From Acidobacteriaceae bacterium (lineage in GTDB: Bacteria; Acidobacteriota; Terriglobia; Terriglobales; Acidobacteriaceae), in assembly GCA_025352065.1 (NCBI GenBank), contig JANXUC010000002.1, forward strand, positions 62,001-126,000: a DNA stretch of 64,000 nucleotides, read 5' to 3'. The position numbers and the translations under genes are program-made. The notes under the pieces were generated by a model. The model saw only the letters and a list, made by a program, of their open reading frames with translations, ran no database searches and was not told where the DNA came from. How positions within the stretch are numbered: position 1 is the first letter of the stretch; each line of letters starts with the position of its first letter. Shown in pieces: positions 25,679 through 34,858 of the stretch.

Positions 25679-25707
25679 ATTATGCCTTAGGTTAGAGGCT
25701 ATGGCAA
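25679..25707 (-). promoter_or_regulatory. Predicted sigma70 promoter of the rpsP operon
   Basis: On the minus strand, TTGCCA (-35, 25702-25707), a 17-bp spacer and CATAAT (-10, 25679-25684) lie 54 bp upstream of the rpsP start. Confidence 0.55.
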
Positions 25708-25850
25708 GCGGCGAGGCGACCTTTTGTCCCTTTCTCCTGCTACAATTCCGCTGCAATTCAAACGAGGAACTTCTCGCGCCATACACACGTATCTCTGCTG
25801 TGTTGTTGAGGTTGCGCTTCTAAGCCATTCGCGCATTCAGGGAGCCCAGG

Positions 25851-26450
25851 TTGGAAGACGTCCAGGTTGTCAATCTGATCGTTCGTCGCGCAGTGGCGGG
25901 CGACTCCAACGCCTGGGAGGATATCGTTCATCGCTATAACCGCCGCATTTACAACATCTGCTACCGCTTTTCCGGCTCTGGCGATCACGCCGACGATCTC
26001 ACCCAGGAAGTCTTCATCAAGATCTATAAGACCTTATCCAGCTATGACTTAGATCGTGGTGCGTTCATGACATGGGTGACCACCATCACGCGCAATTTGC
26101 TGGTCGATCATTTCCGCAAAACCAAGCAGGACCGCGTCACCGACTCCACGGACGCAGGCACCTCTGCGGAAGAAGATAGCCTTACTTTAGGCGACCAATT
26201 GCAGGACAGCGGCCTGCTCCCCGACGAAATACAACACAAGCGCCAAGTGCAAGAATTAGTCCACCAGGGACTGCAAAAGCTCTCTCCAGAGTTGCGGGAA
26301 GCATTGATTCTAAGGGACTTACAAGATATGGACTATCGGGACATCGCTATTGCCCTCAAGGTACCCGAGGGTACGGTGAAGTCGAGAATAAACCGCGGAC
26401 GGGCGGAACTTGCGCGCGTCCTTTCACGTACATACAAGCAGGTGATCTAG
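25851..26450 (+). CDS. ECF RNA polymerase sigma factor (RpoE-like)
   Basis: The 199-aa protein has sigma region 2 (YNRRIYNICYRFSGSGDHADDLTQEVFIKIYKTLSSYD, with FMTWVTTITRNLLVDHFRK) and region 4 (LSPELREALILRDLQDMDYRDIAIALKVPEGTVKSRINRGRAEL). ECF sigmas direct transcription in response to envelope signals. The start is TTG 25851, 6 nt after a GGAG. Its TAG is followed at once by the ATG of the anti-sigma gene, with no gap. It leads a five-gene operon. Confidence 0.93.
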   Translation: MEDVQVVNLIVRRAVAGDSNAWEDIVHRYNRRIYNICYRFSGSGDHADDLTQEVFIKIYKTLSSYDLDRGAFMTWVTTITRNLLVDHFRKTKQDRVTDSTDAGTSAEEDSLTLGDQLQDSGLLPDEIQHKRQVQELVHQGLQKLSPELREALILRDLQDMDYRDIAIALKVPEGTVKSRINRGRAELARVLSRTYKQVI

Positions 26451-27293
26451 ATGGCAGAAGAAACTAAATCCGGAATGCACTGCGCTGAGTTCGAGGCGCT
26501 GCTTTTCGATGCGATCGATGGAACCCTCGCAACCGGTCCGCTGGGGCAGTTCAAGGCGCACGCGGCTGCTTGCGCGGCGTGTGGGCCGATGTTCGCCGAC
26601 GCGGATGCCGGGCAGCGCTGGATGCAGTCGCTGGCCGAAGTGGAGCCTCCGAAGAATCTGGTCCACAACATTCTGGCCAAGACGAGCGGCAAAGAAGTTC
26701 GTCTGGCGGAACAAGCGGGAATCAGGCCAGCGCGTTCCGCAGCGTGGTGGCAGCCGGTCTTCGCTGGAGTTTGGGCGACCGTGCGGCAGCCTCGCTTTGG
26801 CATGTCGGTGGCCATGGCGTTCTTCTCAATGTCGCTGGTGATGAGCGTAACGGGTGTTAAGGTCCGCGATGTGGCGAAAGTGGATTTGCGCCCCAGCGCG
26901 ATTACGCGCACGTACTACTCCACCCAGGCTCGCGTGGTGAAGTACTACACCAATATGCGCTTCTACTACGAGATGGAATCGCAGGTCCGCGATCTGAAGA
27001 AGGCGATGACTCCGGCGGAAGGCGGCACCAAGGACAAGACGAAAGACAAGAACCAGCGTAAGGACACCACCACCAGCGGCACCCCTAAGAAGGACCAGGA
27101 GCAGAACTACGCGCGCGACGAAATGCAGCCGCTGTTGGCCGACGCAAGCATGAGTCGTACGAACGATGTTAGCGCAGTGGAACAAGGAACAAGGCAGTTG
27201 GGTATGGGAGACGTGGACGGGAATTCGATTTTCTTTACCGACACGACCTTAACCGACACGACCTCGATCGACAAGGCAAGGAGAGAAGCATGA
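26451..27293 (+). CDS. Zinc-finger anti-sigma factor, membrane-anchored
   Basis: The 280-aa protein has a cytosolic N-terminal anti-sigma zinc-binding motif (CAEFEALLFDAIDGTL...HAAACAAC, HxxxCxxC) and a central hydrophobic segment (FGMSVAMAFFSMSLVMSVTG, about 120-140). A large extracytoplasmic region is rich in Lys/Asp/Thr. It should hold the sigma factor encoded immediately upstream until a signal triggers release. No protease-site motif can be assigned. It overlaps the next gene by 4 bp. Confidence 0.85.
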   Translation: MAEETKSGMHCAEFEALLFDAIDGTLATGPLGQFKAHAAACAACGPMFADADAGQRWMQSLAEVEPPKNLVHNILAKTSGKEVRLAEQAGIRPARSAAWWQPVFAGVWATVRQPRFGMSVAMAFFSMSLVMSVTGVKVRDVAKVDLRPSAITRTYYSTQARVVKYYTNMRFYYEMESQVRDLKKAMTPAEGGTKDKTKDKNQRKDTTTSGTPKKDQEQNYARDEMQPLLADASMSRTNDVSAVEQGTRQLGMGDVDGNSIFFTDTTLTDTTSIDKARREA

Positions 27294-28066
27294 ACTGCGC
27301 AAATCACAGTGATGTCACCGCGGCAGCGTATTGCCGCACCTGCGGGAAGCCGCTCTGCACCGCCTGCGGCCGCAATGTGAGTGGAGCCGTTTACTGCGAG
27401 AGCTGTCTGGCCGAACGCGTGGCCCAGGGAACGGCGGGCGCGTCGTACAGCCAGACCGTCATGTCAGAAGGTAGGGGCGTGCCGCCGAATTCGCCGAACG
27501 CAAAGCCCGTATTGGCAGCCATGCTTGGTTTAATTCCAGGCGTGGGTGCGATGTACAACGGGCAATTCATGAAGGGCATTCTGCACTTGGGTGTTTTCGT
27601 GGCGATGATTGCGTTGGCGGATCGCTTTGGGCCGATCATGGTGCCCGTGTTTTTCGCTTACTTTTTCTATTGTGTGTTTGACGCCTACAAGACGGCGGAA
27701 GCAATGCAACTCGGCTTGCCTTTGCCCGATCCATTCGGCTTGGAGCGGGCGTTTGGCGGCTCTGTCAATCAGACCAGCTGGCACCGTCCAATGCCGCAAG
27801 CACCGAGCGGCTCCGGCGCGTCCAACACAGCTCCCGGAACTCCGCAGTGGGACCCGGCGCAGCAACAGCTGTATGCAAATCAGCCAACGCCGGCGGATTT
27901 TCGCGGCATCCCCATAGGCGCAGTCATCTTGATCGGTCTCGGCAGTTTGTTCCTGCTTGAAAATTTAGGCTGGTTCACGTTCCGCGTTCACACGGTTGGG
28001 CCTGTGGTTTTGATCGTCATCGGCGCATGGATGCTGTACAAGCGCTGGACTTGCAGGGTCTCGTAG
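27290..28066 (+). CDS. B-box zinc finger and multi-TM (LiaF/TM2-like) protein
   Basis: The 258-aa protein begins with a treble Cys/His B-box-type zinc finger (CANHSDVTAAAYCRTCGKPLC, then CGRNV and CESC, residues 3-40). A TM2/DUF5683-like pair of helices follows (AAMLGLIPGVGAMYNGQFMKGILHLGVFVAMIAL), then a Pro/Gln-rich linker and a C-terminal LiaI/LiaF-type hairpin (IPIGAVILIGLGSLFLLENLGW, PVVLIVIGAWMLYKRW). It is part of the ECF operon. The zinc finger on the cytosolic side suggests protein contact. Function is inferred only from context. Confidence 0.8.
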   Translation: MNCANHSDVTAAAYCRTCGKPLCTACGRNVSGAVYCESCLAERVAQGTAGASYSQTVMSEGRGVPPNSPNAKPVLAAMLGLIPGVGAMYNGQFMKGILHLGVFVAMIALADRFGPIMVPVFFAYFFYCVFDAYKTAEAMQLGLPLPDPFGLERAFGGSVNQTSWHRPMPQAPSGSGASNTAPGTPQWDPAQQQLYANQPTPADFRGIPIGAVILIGLGSLFLLENLGWFTFRVHTVGPVVLIVIGAWMLYKRWTCRVS

Positions 28067-28073
28067 GAAGGGA

Positions 28074-28400
28074 ATGACAATGGAGATTTATCGCTATAAC
28101 TGCAACTGCGTATGCGTGCGATGCCGCTATCGCGGAAGCGTATGGGGCGTGGTGCTCGTGACTCTGGGAATTCAGCTCTTGCTGGACACTCTGGATATCC
28201 GGGATATGGATTTTGGCCGCACGCTTCCGGTTCTCTTGATCGTGATCGGCGTGATGCTAGTTCTGCAACGCACAGCCTCGGTTGAGGGGCATGTCCAACC
28301 TCTCGTTGGTTCGCGGGCAGTGCCCCTTCCGCCGCCTGTGACATCAACGGGTATGCAAACTTCATCCTCTGCTTCGGCAATCGAGGTGCGCCATGAGTAA
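28074..28400 (+). CDS. Small LiaI/LiaF-type membrane protein
   Basis: The 108-aa protein has a cysteine-rich N-terminus (YNCNCVCVRCRY), then two transmembrane segments (SVWGVVLVTLGIQLLLDTL, TLPVLLIVIGVMLVLQR) separated by a short loop, and a polar tail. This helix pair is the same type as in its two neighbours. GGAAGGG lies before ATG 28074. It overlaps the following gene by 8 bp. Confidence 0.7.
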   Translation: MTMEIYRYNCNCVCVRCRYRGSVWGVVLVTLGIQLLLDTLDIRDMDFGRTLPVLLIVIGVMLVLQRTASVEGHVQPLVGSRAVPLPPPVTSTGMQTSSSASAIEVRHE

Positions 28401-29880
28401 CGGATACGTTCCTCGCCAACGTTCTTTTGCCGGACCGGTCGTCCTGATCCTGCTGGGCGTACTTTTTCTGCTTGTAAACACGCATGTTTTCCGAGCGGAA
28501 GCGTTCTGGGATCTGTACGGCAGGTACTGGCCTGTTCTACTCATCCTCTGGGGTGTGATCAAGTTGGTCGAGTATCAGCAAGCCAAGGCATCTGGCGTGC
28601 GTGCTCCTAGCTTCGGCTTCGGTGGCGTGTTGTTGGTTTGTATCGTCGCCTTGACCGGATTTTCCGCACACAAATTCCATGAAATCCGGGATTCCGGTGT
28701 TTTTGAGGGGATTGACGACAACGGTGACTGGCCGAACTTCCTTCGTGGCGAGAGTTTCACCTTCGACGACCAGGTGGAGCAACCCTTCACGGCTGGATCG
28801 ACGCTGCGCATCACCAACGATCACGGCAACATCAACCTGAACGTGGCCGATGGCGACAAGATCAGAGTGATGGTGCGCAAAACCGTTCACGCCGACAATC
28901 AGGGCGACGCCGACAAGCTCAACCAACAGACCAAACCGCAACTGAATGCAGTCGACAAGGCCGTCACTCTCAATGCCAACACTGGCGGCGGAGGCAAGCG
29001 CGACGTCAGCTCTGACTTGGACGTCTACGTTCCTCGCAAAGTAGCTGTCACGATTTCCTCCAAGCACGGAGATGTTTCAATTATGGGCCGTGAAGGCGAC
29101 GTGGAAATCAGCAGCCAGCACGGCGAAGTCTCTCTGCAAGACGTTACGGGCAATGCCAAGATTGATGTAGAGAAGAGCAACGTGCGTGTCGCGCGGTTAG
29201 TGGGCGATCTTGCTTTGGACGGGCGAGTCAATGAAGTCAATATCAGCGACGTTAAGGGTACTGCGCGACTTACCGGCGAATTCTTTGATAGCGTAAGCTT
29301 GTCACGAGTCTCTAAAACGCTGACCTTTAAGACTTCGCGCACAGACTTGGAGTTCGCCAGCTTGGCAGGCACGCTGGATCTTGATGGCGGCGATTTGCAT
29401 GGCAGCACGATTACCGGCCCGGTGCGTCTGCTCACCCGAGAGAAGGATATTCGCCTTGACGGAGTAAGCGGCGATACTCGCATCAGCAACAATGACGGCG
29501 CGGTCGAACTGCATGTAGGCAAGCTACCGGTTGGAAATATCGATATCAATAACCGAAATGCGAAGGTCCAGATCTACGTTCCGGATCAGGCTGGATTCAA
29601 GCTCGACGCCAACACCGATAACGGCGAAGTCGAAAGTGGCTTCAGCGAAATCAAGGTCAACAACGAAAATGATCGTGGTCGTGCAGCCGGAACGGTAGGG
29701 AACGGTGCGGGCACGGTTCGCATCAACAACGCGCATGGCGGCATCGAAATTCGCAAGGGAAGCGCCAGCGCAGCGACACCACCATCCCCACACAGCCCAC
29801 CGTCTCCACCGAGTGCTCGATCCGATTCAAGTAGTAGCGACGACGAAGACAAGCCCAAAGAAGGTGTACGGGAGTTCTAG
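28393..29880 (+). CDS. LiaF-like membrane protein with DUF4097 beta-helix domain
   Basis: The 495-aa protein has an N-terminal LiaI-type hairpin (about 13-32 and 43-58), a third hydrophobic segment (FGGVLLVCIVALTGFSA) and a long DUF4097-type right-handed beta repeat domain (about 135-455). Recurring units include ITNDHGNINLNVADGDKI, SSKHGDVSIMGREGDVEIS and VNNENDRGRAAG. A Ser/Pro/Asp-rich disordered tail ends it. DUF4097 and LiaF proteins take part in envelope-stress sensing in other phyla. It is the last gene of the ECF operon. Confidence 0.8.
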   Translation: MSNGYVPRQRSFAGPVVLILLGVLFLLVNTHVFRAEAFWDLYGRYWPVLLILWGVIKLVEYQQAKASGVRAPSFGFGGVLLVCIVALTGFSAHKFHEIRDSGVFEGIDDNGDWPNFLRGESFTFDDQVEQPFTAGSTLRITNDHGNINLNVADGDKIRVMVRKTVHADNQGDADKLNQQTKPQLNAVDKAVTLNANTGGGGKRDVSSDLDVYVPRKVAVTISSKHGDVSIMGREGDVEISSQHGEVSLQDVTGNAKIDVEKSNVRVARLVGDLALDGRVNEVNISDVKGTARLTGEFFDSVSLSRVSKTLTFKTSRTDLEFASLAGTLDLDGGDLHGSTITGPVRLLTREKDIRLDGVSGDTRISNNDGAVELHVGKLPVGNIDINNRNAKVQIYVPDQAGFKLDANTDNGEVESGFSEIKVNNENDRGRAAGTVGNGAGTVRINNAHGGIEIRKGSASAATPPSPHSPPSPPSARSDSSSSDDEDKPKEGVREF

Positions 29881-29891
29881 AAAGTAGTGAA

Positions 29892-30004
29892 GTCTGAAAG
29901 TAGCGCTGCCGTCCCGGCGGCAGTCAGGGTGGGCGTCGCGTCCGCCCGTCTTGACTCCAAGTTTATCGCTGCGCGGGCAGGATGCCCCCGCGATTGCCAG
30001 CGCT
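29892..30004. repeat. Palindromic repeats between the ECF operon and cmk
   Basis: CTGCCGTCCCGGCGGCAG hairpin followed by GGGCGTCGCGTCCGCCC and a degenerate third palindrome. There is no gene in the gap. These may also serve as terminator for both converging genes. Confidence 0.5.
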
Positions 30005-30010
30005 ATCAGA

Positions 30011-30691
30011 TCAATGCCCGCGCAGCTTCTTCTGGATGTGCTCGTCAATCCTGACCAGCACTTCTTCTTCTCCCATATCCGTCGAATCCAAAACAATCGC
30101 ATCCGCCGCTGGCGCGAGCGGTGAATTCGCACGCGTGCGGTCCCGTTGATCGCGCTGCCTGAGTTCGGCCGCAACTTGTTCCGCAAGTGGGCCGCTGATC
30201 TGTTGCTGTAGCAGGCGCCGCTTCTCGCGAATATCAGGATGCGCGTCGAGAAAAATCTTCAGGTCGGCATCCGGAAAGACCTTGGTTCCGATATCGCGAC
30301 CTTCCATCACAATCCCGCCGCCCGCGCCGAGCTCGCGCTGACGGGCCACCATCCACTCGCGCACTCCCGGATGCACAGAGACCTTGGAAGCCGCATCCGT
30401 CACATCCGCCTCGCGCACGCGCTGCGAAACGTCGTGCCCATCCAGCAACACCCGGTTTCCAGTGCGCGTCGGTTCGAGCGTGATAGCAGACCCATGCGCC
30501 AGTTTCACCAACGCAGCTTCGTCGTCCAACGCCAAGTCGTGTTCAATGGCTTTCAGAGCAAGCGCGCGGTACATCGCCCCGCTTTCCAGATTGATGTAGC
30601 CAAGCTGACGAGCGAGTTTGGCCGCAATGGTGCTCTTGCCCGCGCCAGCGGGGCCATCAATGGCGATGATAAGTCTTCGTGAAGGGTTCAT
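30011..30691 (-). CDS. cmk: Cytidylate kinase
   Basis: The 226-aa cytosolic kinase phosphorylates CMP/dCMP with ATP. The P-loop IDGPAGAGKSTIA begins at about residue 9. LESGAMYRALALKA is the family's CMP-contact segment, VMEGRDIGTKVFPDADLKIFLDA is the core strand, and RDQRDRTRANSPL is the LID. ATG 30691 starts at the conserved N-terminus; ten upstream codons are unlikely to be coding. It is not linked to rpsA here. Confidence 0.95.
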   Translation of the reverse strand: MNPSRRLIIAIDGPAGAGKSTIAAKLARQLGYINLESGAMYRALALKAIEHDLALDDEAALVKLAHGSAITLEPTRTGNRVLLDGHDVSQRVREADVTDAASKVSVHPGVREWMVARQRELGAGGGIVMEGRDIGTKVFPDADLKIFLDAHPDIREKRRLLQQQISGPLAEQVAAELRQRDQRDRTRANSPLAPAADAIVLDSTDMGEEEVLVRIDEHIQKKLRGH

Positions 30692-30726
30692 CGTGAAAGA
30701 AGAGATTGTACACGGCGACAAAGCTT

Positions 30727-30760
30727 GTGTAGGGCGAGCATTCCTGCTCGCCGCTCTTAG
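30727..30760 (+). repeat. Dispersed repeat B, copy 2
   Basis: GTGTAGGGCGAGCATTCCTG followed by CTCGCCGCTCTTAG, between cmk and the AlkZ-related gene. Confidence 0.85.
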
Positions 30761-30811
30761 CGCAAACTTTCTAGACTGAGATCTCGAGCTGCAGATTCTT
30801 TAAACTTCCGC

Positions 30812-30847
30812 TTGTCATTCCGAACGGCTTCAAGTGAGGAATCTGCT
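30812..30847 (+). repeat. Dispersed repeat A, copy 6
   Basis: TTGTCATTCCGAACGG...GAGGAATCTGC. Its end overlaps the stop codon (30846-30848) of the AlkZ-related gene. Confidence 0.8.
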
Positions 30848-31772
30848 ATTGTTCCGGAGTTCTGATAACTGGCGCTTGTCTCGGCACCCGCCGTGCGATC
30901 GGAGAATTCCTTCGCACCACCGGCACATGCTCTGTTTTCGCTGGCGTCACCTGCAACAGGGACTTACTGCCCACACGCAGATAACTCAACTCCCGCGCCG
31001 CAGTGAGCGCGTGAATCGCTTCCCGCACACGCGAGCGCGAAACAAAATGCGAAAAGAAATTCTCTACGTCGTCCTGATCCGCCGCCACCTGGCAATCCAA
31101 ATATTTGCCTACCAACGCCGAGAGCGATTCCGCTACAGAAAGTCCCATCCCTTCACGCACTGCCTCCGGCGCCCATCGATAGAGCACGTCCCAGTAAGCG
31201 CCCTCGCCAGTCTTGTAGTCGACGCGCGTAATCCGCAGGCGCGACCACAACTGCTGCAGCGCGTGATCCAGTGCAGGCACCGACACTCCTCCGCCCAGTG
31301 TTTGCGCCAGCTTCGGCTTGGAGATTGGCCCGTCACGGTGAATCGCTTCAAAGGCATCACACGCCAGCTGCGAATATTCCGCGCGCGGTCCAGCCTTGGG
31401 AGCCAGCTTCGGATTGCGCTCTCCCACCAGCGCATAGAAAAACGGAAACACCGACGCCGCCACCAGGAACGCATTGTTCTCGTCGAAAAGATTTGCCTCA
31501 TACGCGGCGTGCTGCCGCAGCAGTCGCACCATTAACTTGTTGGCATCCACCGCGCGCGGATCGGCGTAAGCATGCTGGAAGGTCGGAAGATTTTCATCCG
31601 CTCCCACCCAAGCCCCTACAAATGTCGGCACGGGAACGGCAGGCCGCATCGGATAGAGCAGGCAGAATCCGACCGACTCAAGAAACGCGGCACCATCCTC
31701 GCCTGTGCGCACAGGGACGCCGTCGAGATGCCACTTGTGCAGCCGCTCTTGCTGAAGTTCCTGGTCTGTCAT
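30846..31772 (-). CDS. AlkZ-related winged-helix protein
   Basis: The 308-aa soluble protein resembles the AlkZ/YcaQ-type winged-helix family (DNA crosslink glycosylase relatives). Family-like stretches are FLESVGFCLLYP, LLRQHAAYEANLF, ITRVDYKTGEGAYWDVLYRWAPEAV and a C-terminal helix-turn region VRSRVREAIHALTAAREL-type. Catalytic QxQ of true AlkZ is not obvious, so a glycosylase activity should not be assumed. It is basic and Pro-rich at the extreme C-terminus. The start is ATG 31772. It stands alone downstream of mutL on the same strand. Confidence 0.6.
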   Translation of the reverse strand: MTDQELQQERLHKWHLDGVPVRTGEDGAAFLESVGFCLLYPMRPAVPVPTFVGAWVGADENLPTFQHAYADPRAVDANKLMVRLLRQHAAYEANLFDENNAFLVAASVFPFFYALVGERNPKLAPKAGPRAEYSQLACDAFEAIHRDGPISKPKLAQTLGGGVSVPALDHALQQLWSRLRITRVDYKTGEGAYWDVLYRWAPEAVREGMGLSVAESLSALVGKYLDCQVAADQDDVENFFSHFVSRSRVREAIHALTAARELSYLRVGSKSLLQVTPAKTEHVPVVRRNSPIARRVPRQAPVIRTPEQ

Positions 31773-31816
31773 TTGTGATTCGTTTTCTCTCTATCGATTA
31801 GAACACAGTGAGAAAA

Positions 31817-31882
31817 GGGTGCCCCGTCCTTCTTTCGCGTTCTCTGCGAAAGGGGGCGGGAGGAAAGAATCTTCATCCATCG
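31817..31882 (+). repeat. Dispersed repeat D, copy 1
   Basis: GGGTGCCCCGTCCTTCTTTC followed by GCGTTCTCTGCGAAAGGG, with an internal CTTTCGC...GCGAAAG hairpin. Other copies are at 45454, 46325 and 52801 (reverse). Confidence 0.8.
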
Positions 31883-31903
31883 ATCTACTAAAATACCGGC
31901 GCC

Positions 31904-33892
31904 TCAAATCCTCTTGAAGGCCTTCTGAATATCCTTCATCGAATAGCGCAACACAACGGGCCTCCCATGCGGGCAAGAAAACGGAAAGTCCGTCTTCGCC
32001 AGTTCCACCAGCAGCCAGTCCATCTTGTTCTGCTCCAATGGCATATTCACTTTGATCGCCGCGTGGCACGCAATCGACGCAGCGATGCGCGTTCGAACCA
32101 CCTCCATGTTCAGTGCCTGCTCGCCGGTGCATTGATCGAGGAGTTCATGCAGCATGCGCTCAATTTCCGACGCATCCAGACCCGATGGCGCAACTTTAAT
32201 AGCTAGTGTGCGCGAGCCAAACGCCTCGGCCTCAAAGCCATTCGTGCTCAGCTCATCGGCGATTTCTGAAAACACCGCTTGCTGCGCGGGAGTGAGATCC
32301 ACGATTAACGGCATCAACAACCGTTGCGACTCAACTTTCTTCGTCTCGCGTTGACGGAGGATTCTTTCAAACAGCACGCGCTCATGCGCCACATGCTGAT
32401 CGATAATCCACAACCCATCTTCATTGACCGCGAGAATAAACGAATTCCGAATCTGGCCCAGTGGACGTAGCGTGCTCAGCGATTCCAATGTCGGTTCTTC
32501 ATCCGGAGCGTCGGCGATGGCCAGGCCGCAGCCGTTGTCGGGAACATTGTGTCGAATCTGCGCGACAGGCACCGCAGCATTGGCGTCGACCGCAATCCCG
32601 CCTTCAAAATTCAAACGCTCGTTGATAACCGGCACAGGCGGCGGCTGTAGAAAAAATCCACCGGCAACGCTTTCTCCGCTGCCGTTCGCGCCATTGGTAG
32701 CGCGGTGTTCGCGGAAAGCCTCCGCCGCCGCCAGAAAATCTCCTGCACCTTGCGCACCGGGAGTAAGCGCACGGCTTGCAGTAGGGTGCGCTCCAATCTC
32801 CGTCGCAAACTGCGGCACGGGTCGATTCTTCATCAACACCGCGCGAACGGTGTCACGCACGAAATCATGCACCACGGCTGACTGACGAAAACGCACCTCC
32901 GTTTTCGAGGGATGCACGTTCACATCAACTTCCCCGGCGGGCATTTCCATAAACAGAAGCACCACCGGAAACACGCCATTGGGCAGAATATTGCGATAGG
33001 CCTCGGTGATCGCGTGCTGGATCAAACGATCCCGAATCAATCGCCCATTCGCAAAAATGTAAATCGAACTCCGATTCAGCTTCTGCAGCTCCGGCTTCGA
33101 TGCAAAACCATGCAGCCGCAACTCACCGGGAGTAGGCTCGTTCTCTCCTTCAGCCAACTCCCCGCGCCGCCACGGCGGAGGCTGCGGCAACCCCACGCGA
33201 TCAAACGGCACCGCCGCAGCCACCGACAAAAGCTGATCCAGCGTGTCTTTGCCAAACACCTGATACACCCGCTCGCGATATCCAGCCACCGGAGGCGCTA
33301 CCAATAACGCGTTCGTCGCCGAGTGCAGCTCAAAATGCTTCTCCGGATGCGCCAGCGCATAGTGCGTAACCAGCGACGCAATATGCGACAGCTCCGTGTT
33401 TTCCGCTTTCAGAAACTTGCGCCGCGCGGGAGTATTGAAAAACAGATCGCGCACCGCAATCGAAGTCCCCGCAGGCAACCCAGCCTCTTCCACTCGCAAG
33501 ATATTGCCGCCGTTGATCTCCACCAGCGTGCCAGCAGCCTCGTCTGCCGAACGTGTTTCCAAATGTACTCGCGCCACGGATGCAATTGACGGCAGAGCCT
33601 CGCCACGGAACCCCAACGTGGCAATCGTATTCAGGTCCAAGTCGGTGCGAATCTTCGATGTAGCATGCCGCTCAAAGCACAGCATGGCGTCATCGCGCAC
33701 CATACCGCAGCCGTTATCGGTCACCTGGATCAGCCGCTTGCCGCCCGCCTCCACGTCGATCCGTATGCGCGTCGACCCCGCGTCAAGCGCATTCTCCAGC
33801 AGCTCCTTGACCACCGAGGCAGGCCTCTCCACCACCTCGCCCGACGCGATTTTGTTGGCCACCTGCTCGGAAAGAACGTGAATGCGCCCCAT
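31904..33892 (-). CDS. mutL: DNA mismatch repair endonuclease MutL
   Basis: The 662-aa protein has a GHKL ATPase N-terminus (GEVVERPASVVKELLENALDAGS, DNGCGM, GFRGEALPSIASV) and a MutL transducer domain (IYIFANGRLIRDRLIQHAI, VHPSKTEVRF). A Gly/Ala-rich linker leads to the C-terminal endonuclease/dimerisation domain. The nuclease motif DQHA(X)2E(X)4E reads DQHVAHERVLFE, and the partner motif CPHGRP is intact, so the protein is expected to nick DNA as in bacteria lacking MutH. ATG 33892 is the family start. mutS is not in the window. Confidence 0.95.
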   Translation of the reverse strand: MGRIHVLSEQVANKIASGEVVERPASVVKELLENALDAGSTRIRIDVEAGGKRLIQVTDNGCGMVRDDAMLCFERHATSKIRTDLDLNTIATLGFRGEALPSIASVARVHLETRSADEAAGTLVEINGGNILRVEEAGLPAGTSIAVRDLFFNTPARRKFLKAENTELSHIASLVTHYALAHPEKHFELHSATNALLVAPPVAGYRERVYQVFGKDTLDQLLSVAAAVPFDRVGLPQPPPWRRGELAEGENEPTPGELRLHGFASKPELQKLNRSSIYIFANGRLIRDRLIQHAITEAYRNILPNGVFPVVLLFMEMPAGEVDVNVHPSKTEVRFRQSAVVHDFVRDTVRAVLMKNRPVPQFATEIGAHPTASRALTPGAQGAGDFLAAAEAFREHRATNGANGSGESVAGGFFLQPPPVPVINERLNFEGGIAVDANAAVPVAQIRHNVPDNGCGLAIADAPDEEPTLESLSTLRPLGQIRNSFILAVNEDGLWIIDQHVAHERVLFERILRQRETKKVESQRLLMPLIVDLTPAQQAVFSEIADELSTNGFEAEAFGSRTLAIKVAPSGLDASEIERMLHELLDQCTGEQALNMEVVRTRIAASIACHAAIKVNMPLEQNKMDWLLVELAKTDFPFSCPHGRPVVLRYSMKDIQKAFKRI

Positions 33893-34141
33893 AAGTTTTC
33901 TTCTGGTTTTGTCGAATGAATTTTGCTTGGAGAAGGCCCGAATCAAGTCTCGCAGAGGTGAAGCCTTATGGCAAAGGAGTTCTGCATTAAATGATAAAAG
34001 TCTCTATCTGTCTGCAAATAAGCCGTTTAGCAGATGACCTGAGAATGTGCCGCGTTTGAGCCGCAAACGATTGCCAAAATGGCCGCCTCCAGCCAAACTG
34101 CCCACAGAAAGACCGCCTCAAGTAAGAAAAGGAGGAGCCCG

Positions 34142-34858
34142 ATGTCCAGTTCGACCATCAAGTTCAACCAACCCGTTCGCCCAGCCCAGGCAGGCTTCAA
34201 GTCCGCCACCCGCATCCACGGCAGCCTAACCGCAGCCTCCGAAAAACGAGCTCTAATCTGGATGGCCCACCGCACCCCGGCCTGGATCAATTCCGATCAC
34301 CTGACTGCCCTAGGCTTCATCGCCCAGCTCGGCGCGGGAGCGAGTTACGCCTTGGCGAGCTGGAATCGTTGGGCTCTTTTAGGAGTCATTTTCTGCCTCG
34401 CCCTCAACTGGCTCGGCGACAGCCTCGACGGCACGTTAGCTCGCGTACGCAATCAGCAACGCCCGCGATATGGGTTTTACGTTGATCACATGGTCGACAG
34501 CTTCGGCTCACTGTTTCTTATGGGAGGCCTCGCGCTCTCCGGCTACATGCACCCAGCCGTCGCCATCGGATTGTTGATCGCATTCTTGCTGCTGTCGATT
34601 CAGTCCTATCTCGCGACCTACACCATGGGCGAGTTTCATTTGTCATTCTGGCGCTTCGGCCCGACCGAACTGCGAATTCTGTTAGCGATTGGCAACCTGG
34701 CCCTTCTACGCAGTCCCTTGGTGCATTTCTTTGGGAATGGTCCCTACCGCTTGTTCGATATCGGAGGAACAATCGGCTTGATCGGAATGTCGATCATGCT
34801 GTTGTGGGTGACAAAAAAAAATACGCAGCGGCTGTATCGGGAAGAGCTGATCGCATGA
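34142..34858 (+). CDS. CDP-alcohol phosphatidyltransferase family membrane enzyme
   Basis: The 238-aa integral membrane protein has about five to six TM helices. The family catalytic signature appears as DSLDGTLAR and GFYVDHMVD, which supply the four metal-binding aspartates. These enzymes transfer a phosphoalcohol from CDP-alcohol to an acceptor, making phospholipids or related polar lipids; the acceptor here is unknown. ATG 34142 follows GGAGGAG; the in-frame upstream codons are rejected. It overlaps the GtrA gene by 4 bp (ATGA), so the two are translationally coupled. Confidence 0.85.
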   Translation: MSSSTIKFNQPVRPAQAGFKSATRIHGSLTAASEKRALIWMAHRTPAWINSDHLTALGFIAQLGAGASYALASWNRWALLGVIFCLALNWLGDSLDGTLARVRNQQRPRYGFYVDHMVDSFGSLFLMGGLALSGYMHPAVAIGLLIAFLLLSIQSYLATYTMGEFHLSFWRFGPTELRILLAIGNLALLRSPLVHFFGNGPYRLFDIGGTIGLIGMSIMLLWVTKKNTQRLYREELIA

